Assembly: GCA_022711435.1 (NCBI GenBank)
Contig: JAKLFB010000014.1
Span: 62,001-126,000 of the forward strand
From: Verrucomicrobiota bacterium
GTDB taxonomy: Bacteria > Verrucomicrobiota > Verrucomicrobiia > Limisphaerales > UBA1319
Direction: 5' to 3'
Length of the DNA: 64,000 nucleotides
The notes under the pieces are model-generated. The model saw nothing but the letters and a program-made list of their open reading frames with translations. It ran no database searches and was not told the origin of the DNA. Below, piece after piece: positions 43,544 through 52,459 of this stretch. Position 1 is the first letter of the stretch; the number at the start of each line of letters is the position of its first letter. Made by a program: the position numbers and the translations under genes.

Positions 43544-46500
43544 TCAGGATTGGCCTTTTTCCGGGGGTGAATCCAGGGGGGGACCTTTTCGTTCCACCCA
43601 GCGCTGCAGAACCACGTAGAAGGAAGGAACGAACAGGACGGCCAGGCAGGTGGATGCGAGCATGCCGGAGGAGACGGCGATGCCGAGGGACTTGCGGGCG
43701 CTGGCTCCCGCCCCGCTGGCCAGGACCAGCGGCATCACCCCCAGGATGAAGACGAAAGAGGTCATCAGAATCGGGCGGAACCTGACCTGGGCGGCGTCCA
43801 CGGTCGCCTCGAGGATGCCCTTGCCGGCCGCCCGCCCCTCGCGCGCCATCTCGACAATCAGGATGGCGTTCTTGGCGGAAAGCGCGATCAGGAGGACGAG
43901 CCCGATCTGGACATAGATGTTGTTGGCCAATCCGACGGCCAGCAGCGCGCCCACGGTCCCCAGAAGGGCGAGCGGAACGGCCAGGATCACGGCAGCGGGT
44001 ATGATCCAGCTCTCGTATTGGGCCGCCAGGACGAAATAGACCAGCACGATCGCGAGCCCGAAGATGAAATAGGTCGAGTTGCCCACCAGCTTCTCCTGGT
44101 AGGACATCGCGGTCCACTCGTAATCCAGGCCGGGGCCCAGCGTCTGCTCGGCGACGGCCTGCATCGCCTCCAGCCCCTGGCCGGAGCTGAAGGAGGCCGC
44201 AGCGGACCCGTTGATGGTGGCGGTGGGGAAGAGGTTGTAGAGGGAGATCAGGGCGGGGCCGTGCGCGGGCCGGATGTCGGCCAGCGTGCCCAGGGGGATC
44301 ATGTTCCCGCCCTGGCTTCGCACATGGAATCGCCGGATGTCCTCGGCCGCCATCCGGCGCTTCGCATCCGCCTGCGCAAACACCATGAAGTTGTGTCCGA
44401 ACTTGGTGAAGAGGTTGACGTAGGTGGATCCGAGATAGCTCTGGAGGGTGTCGAACACCTCGCCGACGGCGACGTCGAGCGTCTCGGCCTGGGAGCGGTC
44501 CACGGTGACGGTGATCTGGGGCACCTGGGCGCGGAACGGGGTGAAGGCGGCCTGGATCTCGGGGCGGTCCCTGGCGGCAGCCACCAGCGCGTCGGCCGAT
44601 TCCTGGAGCCGGGCGAAATCGTAGCTGCCATCGGTCAGCTCGAGCTGCATCTGGAATCCGCCCGAGAGCCCCAGCCCTTGAATCGGCGGCGGGATCAGGA
44701 CCAGGGCGCTCGCCTCCCCGATCTCGCCCAGCCGCTTCGTCAGCCCCGCGTGGATGCTCCGGAGGTCCTTGCCCGGGCCGCGCTTGCCCCATTCCTCGAG
44801 GAGGACATAGACCATGCCGGCATTGGCGAGCGAGGCGCTGTTATCCAGCGCCGAGATGCCCCCGATGGTGATGGCGTTCTCGACCCCGGGCGTCTCGATA
44901 ACGATCTGGGTGATCCGATCCATGACCCGCTCCGTGCGCTCGAGAGACGCGCCGTCGGGCAGCTGCACAGCCACGAGCACGTAGCCCTGGTCCTCCGTCG
45001 GAATGAACCCCGTCGGTATTTTCGTCAGGCCCCAGCCGGCGAGCGCGACCAGCCCGAGCGCGACTGCCACCATGACGCCGCTGTGCTTGACCATCAGCCG
45101 CACGACCCGGACATAGGCTCGCTCGGTCGGCTCATACACCGAGTTGAACCACCGAAAGAAGAAGTTCTTTCGGCGGGCGGGATCGTGAGGCCGCAGCCAG
45201 AGGGCGCACTGGGTCGGCTTGAGCGTGGCTGCATTGACGGCGCTGATGACCGCCGTGACGGCGATGACCAGCGCGAACTGACGGTACATCTGGCCCGTGA
45301 TGCCCGGCATGAACGCCGGCGGCAGAAAGACCGACATCAGGACCAGCGTGATCCCGATGATCGGGCCGAACAGCTCGCTCATCGCGTCGATGCTCGCTTG
45401 CTTGGGCGTCCGGCCATGCTCGATGTGCTTGGCCGCACCCTCCACCACCACGATGGCGTCGTCCACCACAATGCCGATCGCCAGCACAATCGCAAACAGG
45501 GTCAGCAGATTCACCGTGAACCCCAGCGCCGCCATCCCCGCAAACGCGCCCACGATGGTCACCGGCACGGTCGTCGCCGGCACCAGCGTGGCCCGCCAGT
45601 CCTGCAGAAACACCATGATGACCAGCAGCACCAGAACGCCCGCCTCGAACAGCGTGTGGTAGACCTCATTCACGGATTCCCTCACGAAGATCGTCGTGTC
45701 CAGCGGGATCGAGTAGGTCAGCCCCGCCGGGAACCGCTCCGAGTATCGCTCCATGGCGGCCTCGACCACATCGGCGGTCTCGAGCGCGTTGGCCTCCGGG
45801 AGCTGGTAGATGGCGATGCCGCCGGCGGGCTTGCCGTTGAGCTCGAAGAACTGGCTGTAGGTCCTGGCGCCCATCTCGACCCGCCCGATGTCCTGGATGC
45901 GCGTGAGCTGGCCGCCCCCTTCGGACGACGATTGAACGATGATCCGCTCGAACTCGGCCGGATCGCTCAAGGCGCCCTGGACCTCGACGGCGAGCTGGAA
46001 ATCCTGCCCAGCCGGCGCGGGCGGCATGCCGATCTGGCCCGCGGTCACCTTCGCGTTCTGTCTCTGGATGGCGCCGATGATGTCTTTCGGCGTCAGCGAG
46101 CGCTGGCTCATCTGCTCCGGATCGAGCCAGATGCGCATGCTGTATTCGCCGATGCCGAACACGAGCACATCCCCCACGCCCGGCAGGCGCGCCAGCTTGT
46201 CGCGAAGCTCGAGCGTCCCGAAGTTGCTGAGAAAGAGGGCGTCATGGACCGGATTGGTCGAGGTCAGGGTGATGATCTGGAGGATGGCGGTCGATTTCTT
46301 CTTCGTGACCACCCCCTGCTGCTGGACCGGAGCCGGCAGCTGCGACATCGCCGCCGCAACGCGGTTCTGGACCAGCACCTGGGCGAAATCCAGATCCGTC
46401 CCGACCTCGAACGTGACGGTCAGCGTGTATCGGCCATCGGGCGTGCAGGTGGACTGCATGTAGATCATCCGCTCGACCCCGTTGACCTGCTGCTCGATGG

Positions 46501-46693
46501 GCAGGGCCACGGTCTCGACCAGCGTCTTGGCGCTCGCCCCGGGATAGGTTGCCGTCACCTGCACCGTGGGCGGCGTGATGGGCGGGTACTGGGCGACCGG
46601 AAGCGTGAACACCGCCACGCCGCCCAGCAGCATGATGACGATGGCAATGACGTTCGCCAGGACGGGCCGCTCGATGAAAAACTTGGCAAACAT
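43544..46693 (-). CDS. HAE1/AcrB-type RND multidrug efflux pump
   Basis: 1049 residues, standard for the family. The N-terminus MFAKFFIERPVLANVIAIVIMLLGG is diagnostic. TM4 contains GIVVDDAIVVVE with the two proton-relay aspartates, and the periplasmic docking and porter regions are present (TFEVGTDLDFAQVLVQNR, IPLDTTIFVRESV). About twelve membrane helices. It exports drugs, bile-like compounds or other hydrophobic molecules with the adaptor and outer-membrane channel encoded just upstream on the same strand. The gap to the adaptor gene is 13 bases. Substrate range cannot be told from sequence. Confidence 0.95.
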   Translation of the reverse strand: MFAKFFIERPVLANVIAIVIMLLGGVAVFTLPVAQYPPITPPTVQVTATYPGASAKTLVETVALPIEQQVNGVERMIYMQSTCTPDGRYTLTVTFEVGTDLDFAQVLVQNRVAAAMSQLPAPVQQQGVVTKKKSTAILQIITLTSTNPVHDALFLSNFGTLELRDKLARLPGVGDVLVFGIGEYSMRIWLDPEQMSQRSLTPKDIIGAIQRQNAKVTAGQIGMPPAPAGQDFQLAVEVQGALSDPAEFERIIVQSSSEGGGQLTRIQDIGRVEMGARTYSQFFELNGKPAGGIAIYQLPEANALETADVVEAAMERYSERFPAGLTYSIPLDTTIFVRESVNEVYHTLFEAGVLVLLVIMVFLQDWRATLVPATTVPVTIVGAFAGMAALGFTVNLLTLFAIVLAIGIVVDDAIVVVEGAAKHIEHGRTPKQASIDAMSELFGPIIGITLVLMSVFLPPAFMPGITGQMYRQFALVIAVTAVISAVNAATLKPTQCALWLRPHDPARRKNFFFRWFNSVYEPTERAYVRVVRLMVKHSGVMVAVALGLVALAGWGLTKIPTGFIPTEDQGYVLVAVQLPDGASLERTERVMDRITQIVIETPGVENAITIGGISALDNSASLANAGMVYVLLEEWGKRGPGKDLRSIHAGLTKRLGEIGEASALVLIPPPIQGLGLSGGFQMQLELTDGSYDFARLQESADALVAAARDRPEIQAAFTPFRAQVPQITVTVDRSQAETLDVAVGEVFDTLQSYLGSTYVNLFTKFGHNFMVFAQADAKRRMAAEDIRRFHVRSQGGNMIPLGTLADIRPAHGPALISLYNLFPTATINGSAAASFSSGQGLEAMQAVAEQTLGPGLDYEWTAMSYQEKLVGNSTYFIFGLAIVLVYFVLAAQYESWIIPAAVILAVPLALLGTVGALLAVGLANNIYVQIGLVLLIALSAKNAILIVEMAREGRAAGKGILEATVDAAQVRFRPILMTSFVFILGVMPLVLASGAGASARKSLGIAVSSGMLASTCLAVLFVPSFYVVLQRWVERKGPPLDSPPEKGQS

Positions 46694-46706
46694 GGGATGC
46701 CCCCGC

Positions 46707-47828
46707 TCAGAGAGCCGGCTTGTGGGCAGCCGGACCGCCCGGGGCAGCCGGCGCCGGCGCCACCTTCGATCCCGGCCTGGCGCGCATGAGACCCGCCACG
46801 ATGACCCGATCTTCCGCAGCCAATCCCGACCGGATCGCGCAGCCGTTGCTCGTCAGCGGCCCCTTGACCACCGGCCGCCGCTGGACCGTGTCCGCCGCAT
46901 CGGCCACCAGCACGTAATCGCCCTCCTGATCGCTTCCGATGGCGCTGGCGGGCACCACCAGCATCGGCTGCGGCTGCCCAAAGGGGATCCGCACCCGGGC
47001 GAACAGGCCGGGAAACAGGATCTTGTCCTCGTTCTCGAAGACCGCCCGCATGGCGACCGCCCCGGAGGAGGAGCTGACGGCGGTATCGACGAAATCGAGC
47101 GTTCCGCGGTGGGGATAGCCCGGCTCGTTTTGGACGCCGACCTCGATGGGGGTTTGGACGCGGGCGGCCCGGCGATCGGTCCCGCTCTTGCGGACGATCT
47201 CCCACACCCGGAGCGCCTCGCGCTCGTTCAGGGTGAAATAGACATGGATCGGCGCAATCTGATCGAGCCTCGCCAGCGTGGTGTTCACCGCCGGCCCGAC
47301 CAGGTTGCCCGGATCGACCAGGCGCCGCCCGATCCGCCCGCTGAAGGGCGCGGTGACGCGCGTGTAGCCGAGATTGAGCTTTGCCACCTCGACCTGGGCC
47401 TTGGCCTGGTCCCGCTCGCTGAGCCATCGCTCGACGCTCGCGGCCGAGGTCGCATTCTCCTGGAGCAAGCCGGCCTGCCGGTCGTATTCCGACTGGGCCC
47501 GGCGCAAGGACGCCTCGGCCAGCGCCAGCTGCTGCGCATAGCTCTCCGGCTCGATCTGGAAAAGCAGCTGGCCGGCCTCCACCATGCTCCCATCCTCGAA
47601 GTGGACGGATTGCAGGTAGCCCGTCACGCGGGCGACCAGGTCCACCGTCCGCGACGAGGCGGTCGTGCCGGTCAGCTCGATGTGCTCCACCACCTGCTCC
47701 GAGACGGGCCGCGCGAATGTCACCGCCGGCGGAGCCTGTTCCGGAAGCTCCCCGCGCTTTCCGCAGCTCGCCGCCACCGCCAGCAGAGCGAGGGCGGCGC
47801 CCGCCGGGAATCGTCGTTTCCGTTTCAT
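46707..47828 (-). CDS. RND periplasmic adaptor (membrane fusion protein)
   Basis: 373 residues from the ATG at 47828. Lipoprotein signal peptide with a Cys after AAS (VAASCGKR). Conserved MFP features: TGTTASSRTVDLVARVTGYL of the lipoyl domain, an alpha-helical hairpin (AEASLRRAQSEYDRQAGLLQ ... ASVERWLSERDQAKAQVE), then VTAPFSGRIGRRLVDPGNLV, and the beta-barrel region. The ending (VAPAPAAPGGPAAHKPAL) is an Ala/Pro tail. Its start overlaps the stop of the outer-membrane factor gene by 4 bases, and the pump gene follows after 13. Confidence 0.93.
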   Translation of the reverse strand: MKRKRRFPAGAALALLAVAASCGKRGELPEQAPPAVTFARPVSEQVVEHIELTGTTASSRTVDLVARVTGYLQSVHFEDGSMVEAGQLLFQIEPESYAQQLALAEASLRRAQSEYDRQAGLLQENATSAASVERWLSERDQAKAQVEVAKLNLGYTRVTAPFSGRIGRRLVDPGNLVGPAVNTTLARLDQIAPIHVYFTLNEREALRVWEIVRKSGTDRRAARVQTPIEVGVQNEPGYPHRGTLDFVDTAVSSSSGAVAMRAVFENEDKILFPGLFARVRIPFGQPQPMLVVPASAIGSDQEGDYVLVADAADTVQRRPVVKGPLTSNGCAIRSGLAAEDRVIVAGLMRARPGSKVAPAPAAPGGPAAHKPAL

Positions 47829-49459
47829 GGGTCTGGGTTCGAGCCGTTTCGCTCGTTCAGGAATTGCGGGCCAGGCTCCTCCAAGCCGGGCGGCGCCGGG
47901 CCGGCGGCTGCCGGGCCGGCCGGCAGATGCCCGGAGGGCTCGAGCAGCCGGCCCCAGTTCGTCCGGCGCGACATTTGGGCCTTGACCTCGTCCGAGACGA
48001 CATCGCGCCCCTGGCGGAGCTCCCAGCCTCCTCCCAGGGCGCGATAGACAGAGATCATGGCGACCACGACGCTGCCTTGGGATTCGGCCAGGGCATCCTC
48101 GACAGCGAGCTGGCCCTGCTGCGCGGTCAGCACCGTCGTGTAATCGGTCTGGCCGCCCTTGTATTGGATCATCGCCAGATCGGTGGACCGCCTCGCGGCG
48201 GCCGCCGCCTGCTCGAGCAGCGCGATCGCGCGCTGCTGCTCCGCCAAGGCTGCCAGGCCGTTCTCGACCTCGTACTGCGCCACCAGGACCGCATTCTGGT
48301 ACTGCAGGATCGCCTGCTGAAACTGCGCGTCCTGGACGCGGACATGGTTGACCAGGCGCCCGTAATGGAAGATCGGGAAGAAGAGGCTGGCCCCCGCGTT
48401 CGCGACCCGGTTCTCCCACGAGAACATGTCCGCCAGCGACTGATCGCCCTGCCGGCTTCCCGCAAACCCAAACTCACCGCTCAGGGAGAAGGCGGGATAC
48501 ATTTGCGCCCGGGCGACGCCGATGAGCGCCGATTTCGATGCCGCGGCCAGCCCCGCCGCCCGAATATCGGGCCGGCGCCGCAGCAGATCCCGCGGGATGC
48601 CCGCGGCAACGGCGGCAGGCACAGCCGGTATGCGGCCCGGCCCGGCCAGCCGCGCGCCCACCGCATCCGGCGTGTCGCCCAGCAGCACCGCCAGCCCATT
48701 CCGGGCCTGAGCCAGCGCCTGCTCCAGCAGCGGGATCTGCGACTCCGTCAGGGCCAGCTGCGCCCTGGCCTGCTGGACATCGCGCTCGCTGGTTGCGCCG
48801 GCTCGGAACTGGGCGGACGCGATCCGGAGGCTCTCCTGCTGGAGGGCCAGGTTCTGGCGCGCCACGCGAAGCCGCTCCTCGATCGTGCGCAGGTTCACAT
48901 AGACGCTCGCGACGTCCGCGATCAGCGTCACCAGCGCGTCGTCGTAGGCCGCAATCGATCCCAGATACGTTGCCCGATCCGATTCGATCCCCCGCCGATA
49001 CTTGCCCCAGAAATCCATCTCCCAGCTCGCACCGAACAAGATCTGGGCCGACACATGGTCGGGATCCATTCCGGGAACGGCGGACGCCAGGCTATCGTTG
49101 AGCCGGGAATAGCCCAGCTGGCCGGACACGGCCTGCTGCTGGGGAAACAAGCTGCCGATCGTCTGGTTCAACCGGGCGCGGGTCTCGAGGATCCGGACGC
49201 CGGCGATCTGGAGCGTCGGGCTGTTCGAGCAGGCGGTCTCGATCAGCTCGTTGAGGGTGGGATCTTCAAGGGCATGCCACCAGAGGGCCTCGGCTGCGTG
49301 CGCAGGCCGGTTCGTCATCGCCGGGCTCGGCGTCCATTGGGCGGCGATCCGGGCCCCGGGGGCTGCATAGTCGGGCCCCACCGTGCACGAGATCCCGAAA
49401 CCGGCCACAGCCGCCACGCCCAGCGCCAGCCCGCACCGGCTCCTGAGGAGATCGATCAT
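47825..49459 (-). CDS. Outer-membrane efflux factor, NodT/OprM family lipoprotein
   Basis: 544 residues. Signal peptide with lipobox ending GISC, followed by the hallmark TVGPDYAAPG. The usual duplicated helical segments are present: EALWWHALEDPTLNELIETAC, ARLNQTIGSLFPQ, then RRRPDIRAAGLAAASKSALIGVARAQMYPAFSL in the centre and a second copy later. The C-terminal 80 residues are Pro/Gly/Ala-rich and likely unstructured. Forms the trimeric channel across the outer membrane for the RND pump encoded downstream. The DUF4410 gene precedes it by 9 bases, and its stop overlaps the adaptor start. Confidence 0.93.
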   Translation of the reverse strand: MIDLLRSRCGLALGVAAVAGFGISCTVGPDYAAPGARIAAQWTPSPAMTNRPAHAAEALWWHALEDPTLNELIETACSNSPTLQIAGVRILETRARLNQTIGSLFPQQQAVSGQLGYSRLNDSLASAVPGMDPDHVSAQILFGASWEMDFWGKYRRGIESDRATYLGSIAAYDDALVTLIADVASVYVNLRTIEERLRVARQNLALQQESLRIASAQFRAGATSERDVQQARAQLALTESQIPLLEQALAQARNGLAVLLGDTPDAVGARLAGPGRIPAVPAAVAAGIPRDLLRRRPDIRAAGLAAASKSALIGVARAQMYPAFSLSGEFGFAGSRQGDQSLADMFSWENRVANAGASLFFPIFHYGRLVNHVRVQDAQFQQAILQYQNAVLVAQYEVENGLAALAEQQRAIALLEQAAAAARRSTDLAMIQYKGGQTDYTTVLTAQQGQLAVEDALAESQGSVVVAMISVYRALGGGWELRQGRDVVSDEVKAQMSRRTNWGRLLEPSGHLPAGPAAAGPAPPGLEEPGPQFLNERNGSNPDP

Positions 49460-49468
49460 GGTTTAGGC

Positions 49469-50215
49469 TTAGGGTCTGTGCAAAACACCCCCGGCCTCGA
49501 TCCGGCAGAGGTCTTCGGCAATCTGCTTTCCCAGCCTCCGGACGTCCTTGTCGGTGGCATTGTGGGACAGCACATACTTCGCCGCCATCACGTAGGGGTT
49601 CCACGTCACAAGCGCTCCCGGCATCGGCCTCGATCCCTTGCCTGTCCCGTAGACCAGGATCGGCTGATCCCGGCTCTGGGCAAGATCGAACACCGACACC
49701 TGCGCGAGCACCTCGGACGCGCCCGCCCCAAACCCAACCATCGCGCGCCGGAGCCGGTTCCCCTCGTCGACCTGCAGGAACTCCCCGTCCACAACCAGCC
49801 CGTCGTCGGGCAATGGCATCCCCCGCGGCTGGCGCGCGGTGGGGATCTTCCGGGCCGTCAGCTCCTCGGCAATGGTCTCCGACAGCAGGCGCGCCAGGCG
49901 GGCCGCCTTCTCCATCGGCGGCTCCTCGGATCGCAGGGGCCGCAGGATCGTCTGCGCCGGCCCCTGCAATCCAGGCAGCAGGCCTGCATCGCTCTTCACC
50001 TGGGCCGCATCAAACGCGAAATCATGCACGACCACGGGCCGAGCCTTCGGCGCCAGGCCGGCCGGGCTGCCTGCGGCCTTCGCTCCGCTGACGCCCCCGG
50101 AGGATGCAGACGCCGGCTGTCGAGTCGAGCTCGACTGGCAGCCGGTCCAGGCCAGCAGCGAGGCCAGCGCAATCGCCGCCATCCAAAGCCACCGCCGCTC
50201 CATCACGGTCTTCAT
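49469..50215 (-). CDS. DUF4410 family lipoprotein, first gene of the RND operon
   Basis: 248 residues from the ATG at 50215. Signal peptide with a lipobox (TGC) around residues 20-26, then an Ala/Gly/Ser-rich linker. The GLVVDGEFLQVDEGNRLRRAMVGFGAG segment matches the DUF4410 signature (glycine after an aromatic-free basic patch, ending GAGASEV). No enzymatic residues are known for this family; members are periplasm-facing lipoproteins. It is 9 bases upstream of the outer-membrane factor, so it belongs to the efflux operon, which is the interesting point. The stop codon TAA at 49469-49471 lies in a TTAGGGTCTGTG sequence that also occurs at 60117. Confidence 0.75.
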   Translation of the reverse strand: MKTVMERRWLWMAAIALASLLAWTGCQSSSTRQPASASSGGVSGAKAAGSPAGLAPKARPVVVHDFAFDAAQVKSDAGLLPGLQGPAQTILRPLRSEEPPMEKAARLARLLSETIAEELTARKIPTARQPRGMPLPDDGLVVDGEFLQVDEGNRLRRAMVGFGAGASEVLAQVSVFDLAQSRDQPILVYGTGKGSRPMPGALVTWNPYVMAAKYVLSHNATDKDVRRLGKQIAEDLCRIEAGGVLHRP

Positions 50216-50296
50216 AAAGCTTAAGGTAATCCTGTTGGAATCATGAGCCTGCAAGCTCACCCCATCGGCATATCGCGCTGCAAACAGGGAGGTGAT

Positions 50297-50326
50297 ATAG
50301 TATGACATCATGCTCCCGCTCGCCAA
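50297..50326 (-). promoter_or_regulatory. Candidate promoter of the efflux operon
   Basis: On the minus strand: -35 TTGGCG (50326-50321), 18-base spacer, -10 TACTAT (50302-50297), about 80 bases before the DUF4410 start. Matches are moderate. Confidence 0.35.
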
Positions 50327-50460
50327 GAATGCGCATTTCCCGCATTATGAGCTTACGCTGTTATGCGGATGAGATTGATTGTGGTTTCTGCACCAAAGGA
50401 TGGCCGATGTCAAGCCAGCATCCGGGATCCCGGGGCCGGCGTTGCTCAAGGAAAAGGTGA
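50302..50460 (+). CDS. Possible 52-residue cysteine-containing small protein
   Basis: Open frame of 52 residues starting at the ATG at 50302. Directly upstream (50286-50295) is AGGGAGGTGA, a complete anti-SD complement of eight bases at ideal spacing, stronger than for most genes here. The product has five cysteines (residues 4, 20, 27, 30, 45) and a basic tail, without a known fold. Codon choice (TTA, AGG, TCA) differs from the neighbours, so it may be a chance frame or a remnant; the -10 of the opposite promoter overlaps the start. Confidence 0.3.
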   Translation: MTSCSRSPRMRISRIMSLRCYADEIDCGFCTKGWPMSSQHPGSRGRRCSRKR

Positions 50461-50547
50461 CCAAGGGAAAGAGGGCCGTTGACTCGTGATGGTGGTGGCC
50501 GGCAGGAATACGCAAATTATGACCGCGTTGCGGCGTCGAATTCCCGC

Positions 50548-50600
50548 TTGATTCCCGAAATCGATGCTCTATATTTGCCGTCTTTTAGAGAACGGGAATC
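50548..50600 (+). promoter_or_regulatory. Promoter or leader hairpin before rpmI
   Basis: Two readings are possible. A promoter: -35 TTGATT (50548-50553), 16-base spacer, -10 TATATT (50570-50575), giving a start near 50582. Or a leader structure: GATTCCCG (50550-50557) and CGGGAATC (50593-50600) are an exact inverted repeat ending 4 bases before the rpmI ATG, which could mask its ribosome binding site. Ribosomal protein L20 represses its own operon through such a leader in other bacteria. Confidence 0.35.
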
Positions 50601-50604
50601 TATT

Positions 50605-50814
50605 ATGCGACGACCGAGATCGATCAAGACCCGCAAGGCCGTGACCAAGCGGTTCAAGCTGACGGCCAGGGGCAAAGTGTTGCGTCCGCGAGCGGGCAAG
50701 CGCCACCTGCTGGCATCCAAAACCCCGAAGCAGCGGCGCGCGCTGGGGACCGCCCAAGTGGTGCACGAAACCGACGCGTATCGGATCACCCAGAACCTCC
50801 CGTTTGGCCAGTGA
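50605..50814 (+). CDS. rpmI: 50S ribosomal protein L35
   Basis: 69 residues from the ATG at 50605; the frame is open further upstream to 50479 but that part is not ribosomal. KTRKAVTKRFKLTARGKVLRPRAGKRHLL is the L35 core and LASKTPKQRRALG follows. Normal length (64-70). infC, which usually precedes rpmI, is not present; upstream is the divergent efflux operon. rplT follows after 29 bases. Confidence 0.93.
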   Translation: MRRPRSIKTRKAVTKRFKLTARGKVLRPRAGKRHLLASKTPKQRRALGTAQVVHETDAYRITQNLPFGQ

Positions 50815-50843
50815 CGGGCCAGCCCTGACGAATTGAACGAGTT

Positions 50844-51218
50844 ATGCGTGCTACCAATGCTCCTGCCTCGAGGAAGCGCCGCAAGCGGATGCTGCAAGCC
50901 GCCAAGGGCTTCCGCATGCGCCGCTCCAAGCTTTACCGATATGCCTCCGACGCAGTCGATCACGGCCGGCAATACGCCTTCCGGGATCGCCGGAACCGCA
51001 AGCGCACGTTCCGCGCCCTTTGGCAGGTGCGGATCAATGCCGCCGCCCGCGCGGCGGGCATGACCTACAGCCGGTTCATCGAGGGTCTCAAGTCGGCCCA
51101 GGTCGCCCTGGACCGGAAGATCTTGGCGGACCTGGCGGCGACGGATTCAGCCACGTTCGGCGAGCTGGTCAAGGTCGCCCGGGCGGCTCTGGATGCCAAG
51201 AAGGCAGCTCGCGCCTGA
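50844..51218 (+). CDS. rplT: 50S ribosomal protein L20
   Basis: 124 residues. MRATNAPASRKRRKRMLQAAKGFRMRRSKL is the characteristic RNA-binding start (the family usually begins with a Pro after Met). The HGRQYAFRDRRNRKRTFRALWQVRINAAARAAGMTYSRFIEGL segment is the conserved globular part. L20 assembles early onto 23S rRNA and autoregulates its operon. A 225-base gap separates it from pheS; I see no T-run terminator or convincing T-box in that gap. Confidence 0.95.
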   Translation: MRATNAPASRKRRKRMLQAAKGFRMRRSKLYRYASDAVDHGRQYAFRDRRNRKRTFRALWQVRINAAARAAGMTYSRFIEGLKSAQVALDRKILADLAATDSATFGELVKVARAALDAKKAARA

Positions 51219-51443
51219 TCGCTGTTGCCTTGCATGAACCGTGCCGGGGTGGCCGCCGAGGCAACGAGGCGGGTATTCCTCATGCCAGCGGCTCGGCTCA
51301 TGGTTTTCGTGAATCGCCCGGGAACCGCGGGAGCGTTCCGCCGCCGATCCCATCGGGGGTGTCCGCCGCGTCTGGAACCGGGCGGATCGATGAGAGCCCC
51401 TGCCGGTGGCGGCCCCTTTCCGCGACGTTAGCCTGATGAATTT

Positions 51444-52454
51444 ATGCCAGCCCTGATCGACCAAATCGAACCGTTGAAACAAGCGGCTCTGGCCCAGTTC
51501 CAAGCGGCGGAAGACATGGCCGCGCTGGACCAGGCCCGAAGCCAGTTCCTGGGCGCCCACGGGCAGTTTACGGCGCTGATGAAACAGCTGGGGGCACTGC
51601 CGAAGGAGGAGAAGCCCGCGGCGGGCAAGCAGATCAACCAGGCCAAGGGCGAGCTCGAGGCGGCGCTGGCCGCGCGGCGGAGCGAGCTGGAGCTGGCGGC
51701 GGTTCTCCCGAAGGATCCCACTGATTTCACGCTGCCGGGGCGGCGGCGCGGTCTGGGCTGCAGCCATCCCCTGACGCAGGTGATCGAGGATATCGTGCGC
51801 AGCTTCCGCAAGCTGGGGTTCGTGGTGGCCGACGGCCCCGAGATCGAGGACGACTACCACTGTTTCGACGCCCTCAACACGCCGGCCGATCATCCGGCCC
51901 GCGACACCCAGGACACGTTCTACCTCGATCATCCAACCCCCCGGCTACTCCTGCGCACGCACACCTCCTCGGTCCAGATCCGCGTCATGGAGAAGCAGGC
52001 GCCCCCGATTCGGATCATCGTCCCCGGCCGGGTGTACCGGCGGGACAACGCCGACGCGACGCACAACCCGACGTTCCAGCAGATCGAGGGCTTGTATGTC
52101 GACCGGGGCGTCACCGTCGGGGATCTCAAGGGCACGGTCGAGTTCGTGTTTCGCGAGCTGCTGGGCGCCGACACACGGATCCGGTTCCGGCCCCATTACT
52201 TCTCCTACACGGAGCCCAGCTTCGAGATCGACTTCGCCAACGCCACCGTCCGGAAGATGGGCAAGGCGTGGCTCGAGATCGCGGGCTGCGGGATGGTGCA
52301 TCCCCAGGTGTTCGTCAATGTGGGCTACGACCCTGAACAATGGACGGGGTGGGCGTTCGGATTCGGCATCGAGCGGATCGCGATGCTGCGCTACGGAGTC
52401 AACGACATCCGCCTCTTTTACGAGAATGACCAGCGGTTTCTCCGCCAGTTCTGA
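51444..52454 (+). CDS. pheS: Phenylalanine--tRNA ligase alpha subunit
   Basis: 336 residues. The first 80 or so form the coiled-coil arm that contacts tRNA-Phe ([17 protein letters not shown]). The class II catalytic domain follows with [64 protein letters not shown] (motif 2 region), [23 protein letters not shown] and the ending [18 protein letters not shown] (motif 3). Loads Phe onto tRNA as an alpha2beta2 enzyme with pheT, which starts 5 bases later. Confidence 0.97.
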   Translation: MPALIDQIEPLKQAALAQFQAAEDMAALDQARSQFLGAHGQFTALMKQLGALPKEEKPAAGKQINQAKGELEAALAARRSELELAAVLPKDPTDFTLPGRRRGLGCSHPLTQVIEDIVRSFRKLGFVVADGPEIEDDYHCFDALNTPADHPARDTQDTFYLDHPTPRLLLRTHTSSVQIRVMEKQAPPIRIIVPGRVYRRDNADATHNPTFQQIEGLYVDRGVTVGDLKGTVEFVFRELLGADTRIRFRPHYFSYTEPSFEIDFANATVRKMGKAWLEIAGCGMVHPQVFVNVGYDPEQWTGWAFGFGIERIAMLRYGVNDIRLFYENDQRFLRQF

Positions 52455-52459
52455 TTTCC

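Noticed and set aside
43287..44792. A 501-codon minus-strand frame overlapping the RND pump gene's 3' end and the repeat region.
   Set aside because: It lies in another frame of the pump gene, whose membrane and porter motifs are unambiguous.
51319..51332. CGGGAACCGCGGGA before pheS resembles the conserved T-box antiterminator sequence.
   Set aside because: The UGGN positions read GGGA, which cannot pair with the tRNA CCA end; no specifier loop or terminator with a T-run was found in the 225-base gap.
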